A DNA stretch of 64,000 nucleotides from Anaeramoeba flamelloides. Its lineage: Eukaryota > Metamonada > Anaeramoebidae. Shown piece after piece: positions 59,985 to 64,000 of this stretch. The notes beneath the pieces were generated by a model. The model was not told where the DNA came from. It did not search any database and worked only from the letters and a program-made list of their open reading frames with translations. The stretch spans positions 3,597,501-3,661,500 of the forward strand of contig JANTQA010000076.1 of NCBI GenBank assembly GCA_027625915.1, read 5' to 3'. Positions within the stretch are counted from its first letter, which is position 1. Every line of letters starts with the position of its first letter. The position numbers and the translations under genes were made by a program.

Positions 59985-60485
59985 GAAGTCAAAGTTTTTG
60001 ATTTTTATGAGTTGTTTTTCTGATTTTTCCCATATCGTTTACACTCCCATACAAAGTGGTCTATATCATCAACTTATTTTTTTTTACAGAATGGACATAT
60101 TTTGGAGTTTACTCCCTTTTCTCCATCTATATGTTTATCTATTCAAACCATTACATAATGATTTCAATTTGGATACAGTCGATGATGATTTCCAGTTTAA
60201 ATAAGGCTTTTTTCAGTTGAAGTTGTCTGTGGAAAATGGTTGATTTTGAGGTATTTTTTCAGCTTCCTGTTTTCTTCAATTTTGGGATGAGTCCACTTTA
60301 TTTTGTATTGTTTTGATATGAACTTTCTTGAGCAACTTCTTGATCTCGTCTTTCCCCATGTTTTCCCAGTCAATGTTCTCTAATTCACCCATGTAGGGTT
60401 CTTCACCTAGATGGTCCAATTTATGTATCGCAATTTCTTTATGAAATTGGACTTCCTCTTTAAGATCATATTTTGTGTGGGGTCA
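59985..60485 (-). mobile_element. LINE (non-LTR retrotransposon) 3' ORF remnant
   Basis: The minus strand reads KYDLKEEVQFHKEIAIHKL and onward for about 65 codons. After frame changes it gives ICPFCKKK followed by VDDIDHFVWECKRYGK: the C-x2-C..H-x4-C knuckle found after the reverse transcriptase in many LINE ORF2 proteins, preceded by a TGNHH-like motif. It has several stops and no RT core, so it is a 5'-truncated, dead copy. It directly abuts the MITE end at 59977. Confidence 0.55.
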
Positions 60486-61574
60486 AATTTTGAAATTTTG
60501 CTAATTTTGAAAAAAAAAAAAATTTGACTAAATTTATTAAATTTTCGTAAACCTCCGAAATTTTTACACATTTAAACTTTGGTATAATTATTTATTTTAA
60601 TTTTATTATTTAGTTTAAACACAGTAATTCTAGAAATATATAAAGATAAATTTTAGAAATTAAATATCGAGAATCAAAAACAATAAATATATCTATAAAT
60701 AAAATCCCTATAAAAAAAAACATTTTTTTTGAAATATATGATTATTAAAAACAAATTACACTTTCACTTAAATTTGAAATTCAAATAAAAGATAGATCAT
60801 GAAATAAAAATTATTTATTAATTTACAATGTAAATTTATTTTTTAGTGAATAATACCTGATTTAAAATTGAAATTTTAATATTTAATATTTTTAATATTC
60901 TCTATTTTAATCAATTCAATGTTTTTCTCTATTTTTTTGATTTTTTTTATAATATTATTATAAATTTCTCTTTCTAAAAATTTAATCAAAAAGAAATCAA
61001 TTCCAATTTATGTAACAAACATAAGGAAGAATTATGCTTATATTGTAAAGATGAAAATGAATTAATTTGTGGGGAATGTTAGGTTACTTGTAGAATAAAT
61101 AATCATCCAATGTTGGGTTTAGGTGAATATTCAAATGAAATTTCAGAAAAAATCAAAATAATTTTAAACAAAATTCAAAATGTTGAAATCCAAAGCAAGG
61201 AAACAATACAAAAATCACTTAAATTGAAAAATAAATTCAAAATTGAAATCAAAGAACTTTCAAATTTAATTGAAAATAAATCAGATTTATTGATCAAAAA
61301 AATCTAAAAATTGAAAATAAATCATCTTGATGTATTAAAGAAAGTTGGAATAATAACTGATACAAAATTTGATCAAATTATGAATATAAATGAAGTAAAA
61401 CAAGAAGAGGTAAATGAAACGAAAAAACAAATAAAAATTCTGAAAAAATTGAAAAAAGATAAAAAAACAATCAAGTTAATTCGAGAATCAAAGGAAATAA
61501 TTGAAAAATCAATAGATAAAGAGAAAGAAGAAGAAGGAAAAGAAGAAATACGAAGATTGAGCCAAAGGGTAAAA

Positions 61575-61634
61575 AAAGAGGAAAAGGAAGAATTTGAAGA
61601 AGAAAAGGAAGAATTTGAAGAAGAAAAAGAAGAA
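61575..61634 (+). repeat. Coding tandem repeat, Glu-rich
   Basis: A 21-nt unit repeated about three times inside the B-box pseudogene, giving KEEFEEE units between the coiled coil and the SPRY-like region. Confidence 0.8.
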
Positions 61635-62236
61635 TTTGATCCAAAAATGAACCTCCGAAATATAATTAAATTAAAAAATGAAAATAAAACAGCTTGGAAT
61701 CCATCATCGCGATATTTTGGAAGAATATGTGGTAAAAAAATATATTATCGAGGAAAACACCAAATAAAAATAAAAATAGACCAATGCTCTAATTCAAAAG
61801 ATGATATAAACTATATCTATTTAGGAGTGATCAAAACCGAAAATATAGAACATTTTATCAAAAGTGAAGATTACGAAAAAACATATTATTTCTCAACAGT
61901 TTGGAATAAAAAAAAATCAAAAGCCGAAAAGTGAAAAACGAAAACGGAAAACTTACAGACAAAAATTACCCAGAAGAAATATATTTAAAAAAAAACGACA
62001 TTTTCGAAATTTTTCTCGATATGGACCAAAAAAAAATTTCATTCAAATTAAATGAAAAAGAGATCGGAAAATTTACCCGAAAAAGTAAATTTTTATGCCT
62101 ATATACAGTACCAAAAAGTAGAAGAAAAAAATCAAATAACAATAATTTGAGTAAATGGAGTAGGATTTTTATTTATTCATATACGCGTATACGCGCGCGA
62201 CCCCCCAAGTCTAAATTTGATCAAAGATCCTTGTAG

Positions 62237-64000
62237 TCTAAATACCTGGAGTTCCGTTACTAGAATTAAGGTCATTCCAGATGAGACTTGTTCGTTTTTC
62301 CGACATGAACTCCTGCACTTTTGATCCAAAGATCAGATAAAAAATATCAAACGATTCAAAAGTTCTCAAATGAAGATGATCCACAAAAGATACATTACAG
62401 AGGATTCTCTTTGATCAAAAACTTAGAAATGAAGGGGTAACTATATTTATTGGTTCAAAAGAAAAAGGAACATTAAAATTCAAAATTAAAAAATTCAATT
62501 TTTTTTTTAATTATAAAATCCTTTTTTTTAAATTTTTTTATCAAAAAAAAATCAAAATAAAATTTTTACTGATCTATTTTTTTTTAAATTAAAATTTTAA
62601 AGAAAAAGAGAAAGAGAAGAAGATAGAGGTTTCGTTAAAATGAATAAAGAAAAGGTAAGGAGAGTAGTTTATATCACTATTTAATATATTTCGAGCTTAA
62701 GGAAAAGAGAATAGATATTTTAAAAATCATTTTTACAAGACCCTAATTCTCAAATTTGCAAAATTTAGGATCGAAAACAAAAAAAAAAAGAAGTTAGCAA
62801 CAATTAATATTTACGAACACTAACACAAATTTGAAAAATATCTTAAAAGTTCTCAATAAATTTTTGAATGAATAGTGTATAAAGAAAAATCAAAACAGAA
62901 TAAAATAAGTAATATTTTGTAATTTGGTCAATAAATTAATCTAATGAAAAACAGAAATAAGAAGAAAAAAAAATTTTGATTTACAAGTAACATTTTTGTT
63001 TCACTATATTTTTTTTTAATATTTTAAATTTATAAGAAAGAAATAGTAGACAAAAAGGTCCAAAATAGATTTATTTACCTTTAAAAAGGTCAAGTCAAGG
63101 GAATATACCAAAATTGCGATTTTTTGCGAGAAAAATAATAATTTTTTAATTTGTAGCTGAAATGGGGTCTAAAGTTACAAAATGTTGACTTATGTGTTGA
63201 TAGTTTGTCGTTCTTGACCAATTCATATTTTTTATTCTATTGAACCATAAAATTGTTTTTGATACACACAACAAACTATCAACACATGTCAACATTTTGT
63301 AAGCTTAGAAATCAAACAAGACACAAAATAAAAAAATTTTGTTTTTCTCACAAATAATCGCATCGCAAATAATCGCATTTTCAGAAATTTACCCAAGTCA
63401 AAAATAAACCATACCAAATAACCAAAATCAAGAATTTCCCAGTTTTTTCGATGACTATTTATGTATTTTAAGTTTTTTTTTGAAGTGTTTGGTATTATGA
63501 TAATATATTCAATTGATTGAAAAAGTTTCAAGAAATTATGAGTAATTTTTAAAATAAAAACAAAAGGATTGTGATGATAGGAAATATGAGTTTTAAAATG
63601 CAAATTCAATCATTTAAATGGGAATTAGTTGCTCCTTTGTTTATGTTGGTGGTTAATAAGAACATCATTAGATCTATTTCTAGAATTATTAACAAATATG
63701 ATTTTCTGATGTTGTAACCATTTGCCCTTAAACGATTTTTATAGTTTAAAAGCAACCAATGCATACAAGATCTTTGTTGAGTCTAAATCATAGAGAAGAT
63801 TTACTCGTTTTTTAAAAAAACTATAAAATTTAATTGAATTTTACAATAAATGTGAAAACAATTTCGTATATTTTGTTTAAACATGGTTCAAATTAACAAT
63901 AAAATTTTTGGTAATTTGTTTATTATAAATTGATTTTGTCTCTATTTCGAGATTTCTTATTTTGAAAAATGGGTTAATTTTATTTCTTTTATTTTATTGA
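62237..64000. other. 3' flank of the B-box pseudogene; foldback at 63108-63382
   Basis: 62238-62420 is richer in G+C than usual. On the minus strand an ORF from 62306 (MSEKRTSLIWNDLNSSNGTP) runs into a GTATTT donor-like site, but I cannot place any partner exon. 62420-63100 is plain AT-rich; 63400-64000 shows nothing I recognise (the ORF at 63289-63609 is chance). Confidence 0.55.
63108..63382. repeat. Foldback element with GCGATT-rich ends
   Basis: Inner arms TACAAAATGTTGACTTATGT and ACATGTCAACATTTTGTA (63177-63211 against 63269-63302). The outer ends carry TTGCGATTTTTTGCGAG and complementary AATCGCATCGCAAATAATCG. Confidence 0.65.

Larger units (their letters stand above)
54242..60993 (+). 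other. 6.75-kb intron of the B-box gene, packed with repeats
   Basis: Donor GTAATTTA, acceptor AAAAAG; phase-compatible. Contents in order: family J copy, family A copy with a nested palindromic MITE, F+K composite copy, inverted ATCGCGAT element, LINE 3' remnant on the minus strand. If exon 1 and exon 2 are two gene remnants instead, this is intergenic. Confidence 0.55.
53929..62236 (+). pseudogene. B-box zinc-finger / coiled-coil / SPRY-like gene, broken
   Basis: Exon 1 (53929-54241) opens with a Lys-rich leader and, after a frame change in an A run near 54028, encodes a B-box: CEVCEEKKADFYCTKCKF, then C and H ligands to HTSFLKKKHKEF. Exon 2 (60994-62236) fits in phase 2 after a 6.75-kb intron and gives a second B-box (LCNKHKEELCLYCKDENELI, CGEC, then TCRINNH) with an in-frame TAG at 61081. 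A coiled coil follows, with TAA at 61304, then a Glu-rich tandem (KEEFEEE three times) and a SPRY/concanavalin-like region (AWNPSSRYFGRICGKK; NDIFEIFLDMDQKKISFKLN) broken by a frame change near 61930. TRIM-like proteins of this layout act in ubiquitination or as scaffolds; no RING is seen. Homology runs across each break, so this is a young pseudogene, or indel errors have added to true stops. Confidence 0.7.

Noticed and set aside
59947-60204. 85-codon plus-strand ORF
   Set aside because: The opposite strand carries the LINE zinc-knuckle signature; this frame is its shadow.
62238-62306. Short minus-strand ORF MSEKRTSLIWNDLNSSNGTP as a first exon
   Set aside because: A donor-like GTATTT follows, but no second exon can be placed and the downstream strand is occupied by the B-box pseudogene; noted only.
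63289-63609. 106-codon minus-strand ORF
   Set aside because: Low-complexity AT translation overlapping the foldback; no motif.

Overview
This is a very AT-rich nuclear window from a microbial eukaryote (about a quarter G+C by eye). It has spliceosomal GT-AG introns, long A/T homopolymer runs, no operons and sparse genes. PAS, RGS, DUF547, B-box and SPRY-like proteins together with very repeat-rich introns fit an amoeboid or metamonad-type protist. From memory of protein style I lean towards Anaeramoeba or a relative, but the sequence alone does not prove this.

Layout. (1) 1-10578, minus: importin-alpha, six recognised exons including a 25-nt microexon; its 3' part runs off the left edge or is unrecognised. 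(2) 15162-19827, plus: five-exon GRWD1/Rrb1 ribosome-assembly WD40 protein. (3) 24097-25501, minus: two-exon secreted beta-propeller-like protein, richer in G+C than its surroundings. (4) 30946-41248, plus: probably one four-exon gene for an N-myristoylatable PAS - coiled-coil - RGS - DUF547 protein of about 1019 residues. (5) 44816-46096, plus: single-exon STN1, the OB-fold subunit of the CST telomere complex. (6) 52391-52597, minus: small one-helix membrane protein. (7) 53929-62236, plus: decayed B-box/SPRY gene split by a 6.75-kb intron. The gene pairs are divergent at 10.6-15.2, 25.5-30.9 and 52.6-53.9 kb and convergent at 19.8-24.1 and 46.1-52.4 kb.

Almost everything else is old, short, non-autonomous DNA-transposon and foldback sequence. 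Comparing the window with itself I find about a dozen families with two or more copies, many with terminal inverted repeats next to TA (Tc1/mariner-like) or TTAA (piggyBac-like), and several nested insertions. A degenerate Tc1/mariner transposase, a LINE 3' remnant and a tRNA-Val-like remnant are also present. Introns fall into two size classes, short (78-161 nt) and long (2.3-6.8 kb), and every long intron carries these repeats. The most unusual items are a 1.27-kb element with arrays of the palindrome ATCGCGAT at both ends, two nearly or fully perfect hairpins in otherwise eroded DNA, the importin microexon, and the PAS-RGS-DUF547 architecture.
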